Under the pieces are notes generated by a model. It had not been told where the DNA came from and did not search any database. It worked only from the letters and a program-made list of their open reading frames with translations. Of a DNA stretch of 64,000 nt, positions 17,013 through 26,134 are shown piece by piece (positions within the stretch are counted from its first letter, which is position 1; each line of letters starts with the position of its first letter). Source of the DNA: Nitrospiria bacterium (GTDB lineage Bacteria; Nitrospirota; Nitrospiria; JACQBZ01); NCBI GenBank assembly GCA_035517655.1, contig DATIYJ010000056.1, positions 50,358 to 114,357 on the forward strand, in the 5' to 3' direction. Both the position numbers and the translations under genes were made by a program.

Positions 17013-20000
17013 TTGTATAAAAAATCGCTCATCGCGCTTCTGGCCCTTGCCCTGCTGGTCCTGTCCCTTCATCTTCTTCTGCGCGGCGGATTATTCTCCG
17101 AGCGGCTGACGCGTTTCGCGGAAGCGCGGATTCAAGGTCTGACCGGGACGCCGGTCACCGTGCGCCGCGTCACCCTGAGCCTCCTTCCCACCGCCGTGGT
17201 TTTGGACGGGGTGGTGCTCCCCTCCCCCGAAACGGGCCGCCCCCCCCTTGCCGTCCAGCGGATCCGGGTTTGGATTTCTCCCTGGTCCCTTTTGACGCAG
17301 GTGACCTTCATCAAAAAGGTTCGCCTGATCGGCCCGGACATCGTCCTGCGGATCGGGCACGATTCCATCCTGCCGATCCATCCGGATCGTGCCATCGGGC
17401 CGCCGGCTTCGCAAGGAGGGTCTTCCAGAAAACTAACCTGGGTGATCCGCCAGATTGAAATCCAAGACGGACGTCTGGAGTTGCAACGGCCCTCCGGCGA
17501 GCCGTTCCTGAAACTGGCGCAATGGGAAGGAAGCGTCAACCCGGATCTCCTGATGGAGAATTTTCAAGTGGCCCTGTCCGCGAAGGGCGTGGCGGTGGAC
17601 GCCGACGACTTCCACAAAAAACTGGATTCGATGACGGCCCAATTGGCCATCCGGGCGAACGAGTTGGAAATCCGTTCGTTAACCCTGACCGATGCCGCGT
17701 CGCATTATGCCGTCAGCGGAACGATCCAAAACCTGACCCAGCCGCGACTGGCGCTGTCGGTAGACGCCGCCTTCCCATTGAACGACCTGGATTCTCTTCT
17801 GCCCAAACAATTCCCGATGTCCGGGTCGGCCCGATTCGCCGGCCATGTGGTCGGGCCGGTTTCCGATCCCACGGTCAGAGGCAACCTCTCGGTTTCAAAC
17901 TGGGCCGTTTCTTCAAAACCGGTCGGCGGACTGAAGACCGTATTCCTGTACCAAGATCACGCCTTCGCCTTCTCCGATCTCTCGGCGGACATCTTTGGGG
18001 GAACGCTGTCCGGAGAGATCCGGCTGTCGACGGCCGAACTTTCAAAGCCCGGCGGACCCGTCCCGTACGGTGTATCGGTTCAATTCGCCGGCTTGGATTT
18101 ATCCGGCCTTCTTTCCGTTCTGAACTTCAAACCTTATGCCTTTTCGCAACGGCTTGAAGGCGCCGTCGACCTGGAGGGTCGGATCAAGGAAATGCGTTTT
18201 GACCTTCAAACCCTTTCCGGAAAAGGCCGCCTGCGTCTCGTCCAAAAAGAAACAAACCCTCCCGCCTCGCCTTCGGGGAAAACCCCGTCCGGATCGGAAA
18301 CCGCGCTGATCGGATGGTTGTCCCGGCTCCGTGAAGCCTCGACCGGATTTCAGATCGGTTCCGGCACTCTTTCCCTCGAGAAAACGTTTGCGCGCACCGA
18401 CCGATCTTCCCTGACGGTCGAAGGCCGGATTCGAACCGAGGGACCGATCGCGCTCGATGCGACGCTGGAGAGCGCCGACCTTTCAGAGCTCGCGGCCTTG
18501 GCCCCATCCATCCCCATGGGAGGTGGTTTCAAACTCTCCGGAAGACTGACGGGCACACTGAAAGATCCCGTCTTCAAAGGAACCGGCCAGTTGCGCGATG
18601 TTCAGCTGCGGGGCCGGCATTTCGAGGCCGTCGATTCGGACCTGTTCTATCAAAACAGGACGATCCGATTCACGCGGGCCGTCGTTCAAGAAAAAGCGGC
18701 CCGCTACGAGATCAAAGGACTCGTCTCGTTTAATCCGGCCGATGGCCGACCGGGTCCCTTTTTCGATCTCTCGGCCAAGATCCGGCAGGGCGACCCGCGG
18801 GAAGTCATCGCCCTTTTTACAAAGGAACTGCCGATCGAGCTCCCGGCCACGGGCGATCTTACCGCCCAGGGGGTTCCGTCCCAGTTCCGGCTCGAGGCCC
18901 GTCTTAAGGCCGGTTCGGGATCCCTCTTCGGTCAGGCGATGGATGAAGGAAATGTCACGATGGTTCTGACCCCCGACCGGATCGTTTTCAAGACAGCCCG
19001 CGCCCGGAAAGGCGAGACGGAACTGACCGGACAGGGCTGGATCGCGTTTGCCGGCGAATTCGAGTTCTCGGCCGAAACCTCCCGGGCCCGTCTGGAGGAT
19101 TTCGAAACGGGGATGAAAAATCCCGGCCTTTTTCGGGGACCGCTGACCGGCCGGATCAGCGGTTCCGGTTCGTTTCAGGACCCCCGCTTCAAAACGCAGC
19201 TTTCATTTCTGGAAGTCGTCTATCAGAATCAGTCCCTCGGGGCCGGAACTCTTTCGGCCGAGTTCAAGAACCATCGAGTGACGGCCGATTTTCAGCTCGC
19301 GAGGGGGGTGACCGGTTCCGGAGAGATGGAATGGGCGCCCGGTTATCCTTACCGGATCCGTCTCGCTCTCGACAACGTCGATCTCAAGCCATGGCTGGGT
19401 TCGGCCGTTCCGAATCTGACGGCCGTGAACCGTTTCACGACCAGCGGAACCCTGACGGCCGACGGCCGACTCGATCCGTCCGGCGGCGCGGGCCCGGAGG
19501 CGTTGAACACGACGGACGCCGAGATTCATCTGACCGCGCTGACGTTTGAGGTCTCGGACTATGTCGTCACGAACGACGGCGATATTCAGCTCGAACTTCG
19601 CCAGGGAAGCGTCGCGATTCAATCGCTGAAGCTCAAAGGACCCGGCACCACCTTGACGGTGTCCGGCGACCTGCGGCTGTTCAAGAGCTACAACTTTTTT
19701 GTCAACGGCGAAGCCGATCTGGACCTGTTTCGGATCTTCACGAAGGAAATCACCTATGGAAAAGGGCTGGCCGATCTGGCGCTCCAGGTCTCGGATCGAT
19801 GGGACGATCCTAAAATCCGCGGGGGATTGATCATCAACGACGGGGTGGTGAAGAGCGCCTCGCTGAACCAGACGATCACCATCGCCTCCGTCAATTTTTC
19901 GTTCAACGAGCGGCAGGTGCTCCTGGAAACCTTCGATGCGAAAGTCGGCGGCGGACGGCTCCAGGCCGGCGGGCGCATCGATCTGGTCCGGTTTGTCCCG

Positions 20001-20984
20001 TCGCGCTTCGCCTTGAACCTGGAAATCACGGGCAGCCGCATCAATCCCATCGCCGGGCTCACGGCGCTTGTCGACGCCTCCCTGTTCTTTCAAAGCGACA
20101 CCAAGACCCAGTCGTTGTCCGGAGAGGTCCAAATCCATCGGGCCGATTATGACCGGCGGCTGGACTGGCAGACCTGGGTCCTGGAACTGGTCAAGCAGGA
20201 TAAAAGTGAATCCACGCCGGTGCCGGGTTGGCTGAAGGACCTGGCTTTGAACGTCCAGATCCAGGGCAAGGACAACATCTGGATCAATAATAATCTGGCC
20301 AAGCTTCCCCTGGAGGTCGATCTCGTGCTCAAGGGAACGGTCAACCGGCCGATCTTGCTGGGACGGGTGGAAGCGAAGGGCGGGTCGTTTTCGTTCCGTC
20401 AGAACGATTTCAAGATCGTCTCGGGCACGGTCGATTTCGTGAACCCGGACCGGATCCGGCCGGTCGTGGATGTGCGGGCCACCACGCGGGTGACGTCCAC
20501 CAACGCCAACTACGACGTCGACCTCAGCCTGGTCGGTCCGGTCGACAAATTCGACCTCACGCTCACCTCCAACCCGCCGCTGGCGGATCAGAACGACATC
20601 CTCTGCCTGTTGAACTTCCGACGGCCCTGCAAGGAAGTCGAGGCAACCTCAAAGGAGATCGGCACCGGCGAGGCGTCGGCCCTGGCGGCCGGCGCGATCG
20701 AGGACATCATCACGGACAAGGTCGCGGCGTTCTGGGGAATCGACCGAATCCAGGTGAATCCCTACTATTCCTCCACCAAAGCGGGAAGCGTGCCCATGAT
20801 CACGGTCTCCAAACAACTGCTGGACAACAAGCTGTACGTCACGTACGCCGTTACGATCGACCCTTCCCAGGAGCAGATCGTCCAGATGGAGTACGCCCTC
20901 AACAAGAACGTTTCGCTCCTCGGGGGGCGGGATGAACTCGGCCGGGTGGGAGGCGATTTGAAATTTCATTTCGAGTTCCGGTAA
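17013..20984 (+). CDS. TamB-like / AsmA-superfamily translocation and assembly protein
   Basis: This 1323-residue protein has one N-terminal membrane anchor (SLIALLALALLVLSLHLLL) and then a very long, beta-rich periplasmic body with repeating AsmA-like strands, ending with a DUF490/TamB-type C-terminus (NDILCLLNFRRPCKE, then LLGGRDELGRVGGDLKFHFEF). Proteins of this kind bridge the periplasm, carrying phospholipids to the outer membrane or helping barrel assembly. The TTG at 17013 is preferred because AAGGAG lies at 17000-17005, seven bases upstream. The next gene encodes a BamA/TamA-type Omp85 protein, the expected partner. Confidence 0.88.
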   Translation: MYKKSLIALLALALLVLSLHLLLRGGLFSERLTRFAEARIQGLTGTPVTVRRVTLSLLPTAVVLDGVVLPSPETGRPPLAVQRIRVWISPWSLLTQVTFIKKVRLIGPDIVLRIGHDSILPIHPDRAIGPPASQGGSSRKLTWVIRQIEIQDGRLELQRPSGEPFLKLAQWEGSVNPDLLMENFQVALSAKGVAVDADDFHKKLDSMTAQLAIRANELEIRSLTLTDAASHYAVSGTIQNLTQPRLALSVDAAFPLNDLDSLLPKQFPMSGSARFAGHVVGPVSDPTVRGNLSVSNWAVSSKPVGGLKTVFLYQDHAFAFSDLSADIFGGTLSGEIRLSTAELSKPGGPVPYGVSVQFAGLDLSGLLSVLNFKPYAFSQRLEGAVDLEGRIKEMRFDLQTLSGKGRLRLVQKETNPPASPSGKTPSGSETALIGWLSRLREASTGFQIGSGTLSLEKTFARTDRSSLTVEGRIRTEGPIALDATLESADLSELAALAPSIPMGGGFKLSGRLTGTLKDPVFKGTGQLRDVQLRGRHFEAVDSDLFYQNRTIRFTRAVVQEKAARYEIKGLVSFNPADGRPGPFFDLSAKIRQGDPREVIALFTKELPIELPATGDLTAQGVPSQFRLEARLKAGSGSLFGQAMDEGNVTMVLTPDRIVFKTARARKGETELTGQGWIAFAGEFEFSAETSRARLEDFETGMKNPGLFRGPLTGRISGSGSFQDPRFKTQLSFLEVVYQNQSLGAGTLSAEFKNHRVTADFQLARGVTGSGEMEWAPGYPYRIRLALDNVDLKPWLGSAVPNLTAVNRFTTSGTLTADGRLDPSGGAGPEALNTTDAEIHLTALTFEVSDYVVTNDGDIQLELRQGSVAIQSLKLKGPGTTLTVSGDLRLFKSYNFFVNGEADLDLFRIFTKEITYGKGLADLALQVSDRWDDPKIRGGLIINDGVVKSASLNQTITIASVNFSFNERQVLLETFDAKVGGGRLQAGGRIDLVRFVPSRFALNLEITGSRINPIAGLTALVDASLFFQSDTKTQSLSGEVQIHRADYDRRLDWQTWVLELVKQDKSESTPVPGWLKDLALNVQIQGKDNIWINNNLAKLPLEVDLVLKGTVNRPILLGRVEAKGGSFSFRQNDFKIVSGTVDFVNPDRIRPVVDVRATTRVTSTNANYDVDLSLVGPVDKFDLTLTSNPPLADQNDILCLLNFRRPCKEVEATSKEIGTGEASALAAGAIEDIITDKVAAFWGIDRIQVNPYYSSTKAGSVPMITVSKQLLDNKLYVTYAVTIDPSQEQIVQMEYALNKNVSLLGGRDELGRVGGDLKFHFEFR

Positions 20985-21002
20985 ACGCTCGGCAAGACCG
21001 TT

Positions 21003-21029
21003 TGGGCGGAGGGGCGACGTGAGCCCCGA
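21003..21029. repeat. R1 repeat, right half only
   Basis: The sequence GGCGGAGGGGCGACGTGAGC, continuing CCC, matches the right half of the full R1 repeats at 26038 and 50128 with one base change. It fills the short gap between the TamB-like and Omp85 genes. Confidence 0.5.
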
Positions 21030-21046
21030 ATCAATAGCGAGGACGA

Positions 21047-23950
21047 TTGCGGGCACGGACGGGACAGACACGTGGAGGAGGACGAGACGGTTGCCTTTTT
21101 TGGCCCCGCTCTTTTTTGATCTTGATTCTATGGACCTTGGTTTCGGCGGTTCAACCCGGAGTTGCCGGCGCCCAATCTTTCGAGGGAGAAACGATTCTTT
21201 CATTGGAGGTCAATTCCCGGGTGGGTATGACGCTTGAAGCGCTCAGCCGGTTGACGGGGGTCCGCACCGGCATTCCCTACACCGGCCGGATGGTCCGGCA
21301 GAGCCTGGATTCGCTGTATGCCACCGGCCTCTTCACCGATGTGGCGGTCGAGGTCAGTCCGATCGAGGGCGGCGTGGCCGTCGTCTATCAATTTACGGAA
21401 AAAACATTCCTGTCCGATCTTCAAATCAAGGGGAACCGGGTCTTCTGGAAGCGCACCCTCGCGGCGGCGATGGGCCTTCAGATCGGCGAAGAATTCACAC
21501 AGGAGCGATGGGAATCCGCCATCGCGAACCTCCTGAATTTTCTTCAGCGGCAGGGCTACTTTCGGGCCAAACTCGAGACCGATGTGGCTCAGGTGCCGGG
21601 AACGAACCAGATCAAGGTTACGGTAAGGGTGAGCGAAGGCAGCCGGGCCAAGATTCGGGAGACGAAATTCACCGGCCGGACGGCCTACTCCAACCTCCGG
21701 CTCTGGTCGCTCATCCGATCGAACGGCGGCGAATATTACCGCGCGGACGTTCTGGACGGCGACATGAACCGTCTCGAAACGTTGTATCGCGAGAACGGCT
21801 ACCTCAAAGCGGTCATCGGTCCTCCGGAAGTCCGCTACGATGACGCCGCGGATGAGGTCGCGATTACGATTTCCATCGAGGCCGGAACGCGGCTCAAGAT
21901 TCGTTTCGAGGGAAACGATCCTTTTCGGGAAAGCGATCTGATGCCCCTCCTTCTGTTTGGGGAGGAGCGCAGTTACGACGATGCCGTTTTCCGCGCCAGC
22001 GCGGACCGTTTGGCCGAGTATTATCGCGCCAACGGCTTTCCGTTTGCCAAGGTCGATTACACGCAACAGGAACTTCCGGCGGAGGGTGAGCTGGAGGGGG
22101 TCTTTAAGATCGAAACGGGAAATTTCGCCTGTCTGCGAACCGTCCTGTTCGTCGGAAATACTTTCTTCACTGCGGATGCTCTTCACGAATTCATCCAGAC
22201 GCGGGCCGGCAACATATTCTTCTGCGGTCTTGTGAAGCCCGATCAACTGGATTCCGACGTTAAAATTCTCCGGGCCCGGTACCATGAACAGGGCTTCCAG
22301 GACGTCAAGATCGAGGCCCGGGTGGAATACAACGGGGCCAAGACGCTCGCCTATCTCATCTTTGCCGTCGCCGAAGGTCCCCGTACGATCATCGCGGACA
22401 TTCAATTCGAGGGCTACCGGGCACTGACCCTCAAGCAGTTGCGGCAAGCGATCCACCTGCATCCGGGTCAGCCCTACGATGAAATCCCGCTGCGGAGGGA
22501 TCAGGAAGAGATCCTGGTCCTGTATCACCAAAACGGCCATGTCTACGCGCAGGCGGATCCCCAGTTGAATTTTTCGGAGGACCGCACCCGCGTGACGATC
22601 CGGTACCGGATCTCGGAAGACCGGCAGCTTCGCATCGGCCGGATCTTCCTAAGCGGAAACACCTTCACCAAGGACGGGGTGATTCTCCGGGAACTCCAGG
22701 TGAAGCCGGGCGATGCGTATGATGAAAGCCGCATCCAGATCAGCCGCCGCCGGATTCAACAACTGGGCTTCCTCGGCAATGTCCGGCTCGAACCGGTCAC
22801 GCCCCTCAACCCAAAATCCGAGGAAACCGTGAAGGACATGCGGTTGACCGTTCAGGAAAACCCCACCAAATCGCTCGATCTCGGTGTGGGATATGCCGAT
22901 GTGGAACAGCTTCGCGGCTTTATCCAGGTGACGCATTTGAATCTTTGGGGCACCGGCCGGTCGCTGAGCCTGCGGGCGGAAGGCAGCGGAATCGAACGGA
23001 CGTACTCCACCACCTACATCGAGCCCTGGCTGTTCGGTCTCCCGATGCAGGGGCGTCTGGTCGCCTACGACCAGCTCCAGGTGCGTCCGGCGTACAACCT
23101 GACCACGATCGGAAGCACGGCCGGGGTGGAAAAGAACCTGACGCCGCGGATCAAAACCAGCCTGCAGTACCAGTTTGAAGTCAACCGGTTCAAGCGCGGC
23201 GTGGAATTGTTGGATGAGGACAAACGCTCCAATATTGCCAGCCTGAACCCCGCGCTGTTCTGGGACACCCGCGACAACCCCTTCAACCCGACCTCGGGCT
23301 TCATCAACGGGGTGGTCTTCCGGGACGCCGCCTTGAGTCTGGGTTCGCAGGTTCAGTTCGATAAGACGACGGTTCAGAGCAGCTGGTTCATCCCGATCAC
23401 GCGCTGGCTCGTGTTCGCGGCCTCGGCCCGGGGCGGTATTTCGCATCGCTTCGGGGTGACGAAAAGCGCGGTGCTCGTGGGCGAAACCGCGCCCTCCAGC
23501 CTGCTCCCCCCCAGCGAGCGGTTCTACCTGGGGGGTCGGAGCACCGTTCGCGGCTATCAGCAGGACGAGTTGGGCATCATTCCCACGAAATGCCGCAACA
23601 ACGAGAATTGCGCGACGATCACGCCGAACGCCGCCGGAACCGGCGTCGATTTCGACGGCGGGAACGCCATGCTCCTGTTCAACGCCGAACTTCGAATCTA
23701 TCTGCCGGACAATCTGGGCCTGGTGCTCTTCAACGACCGGGGAAACGTTTTCCGGGCCACGAGTCAGGTCGACGTCAACCTTCTCAAGTCCACCGTCGGC
23801 GCCGGGATCTGGTACGGCACCCCGGTGGGGCCCTTGAGGCTGGACTACGGATACAAACTGGATCGGGAGGCGAATCTCTGTCCGAGCTGCTCCGTCGTGG
23901 TGAAAGAGAGCCGGGCCGAACTGCATTTCACGCTGGGATTCGCATTTTAG
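21047..23950 (+). CDS. Outer-membrane Omp85 protein (BamA/TamA family) with POTRA domains
   Basis: This protein of up to 967 residues has a signal peptide (hydrophobic FLILILWTLVSAV, cleavage near VAGA), about five POTRA domains (residues roughly 45-560) and a C-terminal Omp85 barrel. Barrel marks include NPFNPTSGFINGVVF, the FYLGGRSTVRGYQQDE loop (the conserved L6 VRGY/F motif) and the terminal strand ELHFTLGFAF ending in phenylalanine. It should insert beta-barrel proteins or act with the TamB-like protein. The start is uncertain: TTG at 21047 is used. Direct coupling to the TamB-like gene favours a TamA-like role, but the POTRA number is closer to BamA. Confidence 0.9.
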   Translation: MRARTGQTRGGGRDGCLFWPRSFLILILWTLVSAVQPGVAGAQSFEGETILSLEVNSRVGMTLEALSRLTGVRTGIPYTGRMVRQSLDSLYATGLFTDVAVEVSPIEGGVAVVYQFTEKTFLSDLQIKGNRVFWKRTLAAAMGLQIGEEFTQERWESAIANLLNFLQRQGYFRAKLETDVAQVPGTNQIKVTVRVSEGSRAKIRETKFTGRTAYSNLRLWSLIRSNGGEYYRADVLDGDMNRLETLYRENGYLKAVIGPPEVRYDDAADEVAITISIEAGTRLKIRFEGNDPFRESDLMPLLLFGEERSYDDAVFRASADRLAEYYRANGFPFAKVDYTQQELPAEGELEGVFKIETGNFACLRTVLFVGNTFFTADALHEFIQTRAGNIFFCGLVKPDQLDSDVKILRARYHEQGFQDVKIEARVEYNGAKTLAYLIFAVAEGPRTIIADIQFEGYRALTLKQLRQAIHLHPGQPYDEIPLRRDQEEILVLYHQNGHVYAQADPQLNFSEDRTRVTIRYRISEDRQLRIGRIFLSGNTFTKDGVILRELQVKPGDAYDESRIQISRRRIQQLGFLGNVRLEPVTPLNPKSEETVKDMRLTVQENPTKSLDLGVGYADVEQLRGFIQVTHLNLWGTGRSLSLRAEGSGIERTYSTTYIEPWLFGLPMQGRLVAYDQLQVRPAYNLTTIGSTAGVEKNLTPRIKTSLQYQFEVNRFKRGVELLDEDKRSNIASLNPALFWDTRDNPFNPTSGFINGVVFRDAALSLGSQVQFDKTTVQSSWFIPITRWLVFAASARGGISHRFGVTKSAVLVGETAPSSLLPPSERFYLGGRSTVRGYQQDELGIIPTKCRNNENCATITPNAAGTGVDFDGGNAMLLFNAELRIYLPDNLGLVLFNDRGNVFRATSQVDVNLLKSTVGAGIWYGTPVGPLRLDYGYKLDREANLCPSCSVVVKESRAELHFTLGFAF

Positions 23951-23960
23951 CCGGACGACG

Positions 23961-25403
23961 ATGAACGAACCTTCTCCCAACAAAACGGGCCGCTTCCTGA
24001 TCGCGGCGCTCGGATTGCTCACGGCCCTTTTTGCGGGGATGATCGCCCGGCCGCTTCTTTTCCCGCAGCCGGAAATCGGCCCGAGCGAGCCCGACCGGAT
24101 CTCGACCGCGCCGGGCGCCGGACCGGACCGGGATTTCCTGGCCTATCCCCCCGGGCATCCCGCGCCGCATGACGCCTCGGTGAAACCGGAACGATCGCAA
24201 GCCGGACCGGTCTCGGATCACGATCTTCTGACGGTCCAACTCAACGACGAAGGACTGGCTCATTACAATCGCGAAGAATACGCCGAAGCGGCCGATCTCT
24301 TTGCAAAGGCGTACGAACGGGCCCCCGAGAACCGGGCGATCCAGCGGAATCTTGCACTGGCCAAGGGAGGCCTGGGCTGGAAGCAACTCGACGGCCGGCA
24401 GTATCCGGACGCCCTTCTGAACTTCCAGGTCGCCGTCCGGCTCGCGTCGGATGTTCCGGACTTCTTCGTGGGCGAGGGACTGGCCTATGACCGGCTGAAC
24501 GATCCCGACCGCGCCGTCGAAACCTTGAAACAGGCGATTCAACTGGATCCGAAACGGCCCGACGCGTATAAAATCATCGGAAAAATCTATGATCAACGGG
24601 ATGAAATCGCAATGGCGATCGGTTATTATGAAAAGGGGCTCGAGCTGGATCCGTCCGACCAGGCCCTCCGCCAGCATCTCGCCCAGGTCCGGCGGGAAGA
24701 AGAAGTCCAGGGCCATTTCCAACAGGAGGCCTCCCGCGCCTTCACGGTCAAGTTCGAAGGGCGGGAGGAGCTGGAGACGGCCCGGCGGGTTCTTGGCGAT
24801 CTGGAAGACGCTTACCGCGACGTCGGACAGGCCCTGTCGTATTATCCCGAGGAACCCATCACGGTCATTCTTTATACCGAACGGCAGTTCCAGGACGTGA
24901 CGCGCACCGCTTCCTGGTCGAGAGGAATTTACGACGGAAAAATCCGCGTGCCGGTGGGAGGAACCGATCCGAATCCGGCTTTGCTCCGGAAAGTCCTGTA
25001 TCATGAATACGCCCACGCCGTCGTCCACGGACTGAGCCGCGGCGCGGACGTGCCGACCTGGCTGAACGAAGGCGTGGCGGTCTACTTCGAAAACGGGAGC
25101 GAATCCCCTGGCGAACCGACGCCGGTCCGGCCGATCCGGTCCGGGACGCCCCTCGTCCCGCTCTCCGCGCTGCACGGGAGCTTCCTGCAGCTCTCCGACG
25201 CCCAGGCCGCGCTGGCTTACGGCGAGAGCTACGCGGCCGTCAAGACGCTGGCGGACCGATACGGACTGTTCCGCATCCGGCAGCTCTTGGAAGACCTCGG
25301 CCGGAAGAAAAATTTCACCGAGGCCTTCGCGGACGCGTTTATGGTTTCCTACGAGGCGTTTCAGTCGGACTGGCCGCAAGCGGTCCGGGGAGCCAATCCA
25401 TAA
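23961..25403 (+). CDS. TPR-repeat protein with peptidase MA-like (gluzincin) metalloprotease domain
   Basis: This 480-residue protein has an N-terminal membrane segment (LIAALGLLTALFAGMIA), then about four tetratricopeptide repeats (residues 85-250, for example HYNREEYAEAADLFAKAYE) and a C-terminal gluzincin domain. The zinc motif is HEYAH in VLYHEYAHAVVHGL, followed 18 residues later by a glutamate in WLNEGVAVYFE, the third ligand. It is most likely a periplasm-facing protease or its TPR scaffold. It overlaps the DUF4390 gene by one base, and the group leads into ntrYX. Confidence 0.85.
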   Translation: MNEPSPNKTGRFLIAALGLLTALFAGMIARPLLFPQPEIGPSEPDRISTAPGAGPDRDFLAYPPGHPAPHDASVKPERSQAGPVSDHDLLTVQLNDEGLAHYNREEYAEAADLFAKAYERAPENRAIQRNLALAKGGLGWKQLDGRQYPDALLNFQVAVRLASDVPDFFVGEGLAYDRLNDPDRAVETLKQAIQLDPKRPDAYKIIGKIYDQRDEIAMAIGYYEKGLELDPSDQALRQHLAQVRREEEVQGHFQQEASRAFTVKFEGREELETARRVLGDLEDAYRDVGQALSYYPEEPITVILYTERQFQDVTRTASWSRGIYDGKIRVPVGGTDPNPALLRKVLYHEYAHAVVHGLSRGADVPTWLNEGVAVYFENGSESPGEPTPVRPIRSGTPLVPLSALHGSFLQLSDAQAALAYGESYAAVKTLADRYGLFRIRQLLEDLGRKKNFTEAFADAFMVSYEAFQSDWPQAVRGANP

Positions 25404-26014
25404 TGACCGGACGGAATCGCAAGACGAGGCGGATCGTTTCAGCCGTCCTGGCCGCCGTGCTTATCCTCCTCCCCTGGGTCGCTCCCCCGGCCAGGGCCGG
25501 AGACGAGCGCATCGCCGGGCTGACCGCAAGCGTAATCGACAACGGCACGGTGAGCGTGACGGCCGATCTGATCCGGTGGTACAACCAGAACCTGCGGGAC
25601 GACCTCAACAACGGCATTCCGAAGGACCTGTATTATTATCTTCTCCTGAAAAAGCGCCAGCCGGGCTGGTTCGACGAGGAGATGGTTTCGAAAACGATCA
25701 AGCACACCATCAAATACGACGTCTTAAAAAAGCAGTACTCGATCACGACCCGGGCGGACGAGAAAACCACCCAGAAGACGGTTGAATCGTTTGACGAAAT
25801 GGCCCAATTGATCTCCCGGATCGATCATGTTAAAATAGCCACGTCGGTGCTCTTGAACCCGCGACATACCTATTACGTCAGCGTCAAAGCCGAGATGCGC
25901 GCGACGAATGTCCCGTTCTACCTCGAGTACATTCTCTTCTTCATCCCCGCGCTGGAACTGGATACCCCCTGGGCGGATTCGGCGCCCTTTTATTCGCCGG
26001 GGAGAGCGCCGTAG
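25403..26014 (+). CDS. DUF4390 domain-containing exported protein
   Basis: This 203-residue protein has a signal peptide (RRIVSAVLAAVLILLPWVAPPARAG) and a conserved domain with KDLYYYLLLKKRQPGWFDEE and TIKYDVLKKQYSI, which matches DUF4390. It ends near a weak hydrophobic stretch (YLEYILFFIPALEL). Members of this family are often found immediately upstream of an NtrY-like sensor kinase, as here, and may act on or with the sensor's periplasmic side. The function is unproven. The stop codon is followed by a full R1 repeat. Confidence 0.8.
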   Translation: MTGRNRKTRRIVSAVLAAVLILLPWVAPPARAGDERIAGLTASVIDNGTVSVTADLIRWYNQNLRDDLNNGIPKDLYYYLLLKKRQPGWFDEEMVSKTIKHTIKYDVLKKQYSITTRADEKTTQKTVESFDEMAQLISRIDHVKIATSVLLNPRHTYYVSVKAEMRATNVPFYLEYILFFIPALELDTPWADSAPFYSPGRAP

Positions 26015-26037
26015 CGGCCCTGGATAACCATTCTATC

Positions 26038-26116
26038 CCCAGCGAGCACGGCGAGCGAGAGGGGAAGGCTCCATCCGGCTCGGCGGGTGGAGGGGGCGAC
26101 GCGAGCCCCTATAAAA
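26038..26116. repeat. R1 dispersed palindromic repeat, full copy
   Basis: The full two-part repeat reads CCAGCGAGCACGGCGAGCGA at the left and GGGGGCGACGCGAGCCCC at the right, joined by a variable spacer containing a short hairpin (GGCTCC / GGAG). The right edge continues CTATAAAATAG and lies about 20 bp before the ntrY start codon. It is about 80 % identical to the copy at 50128. Confidence 0.65.
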
Positions 26117-26134
26117 TAGACGGAAAGGATTCCG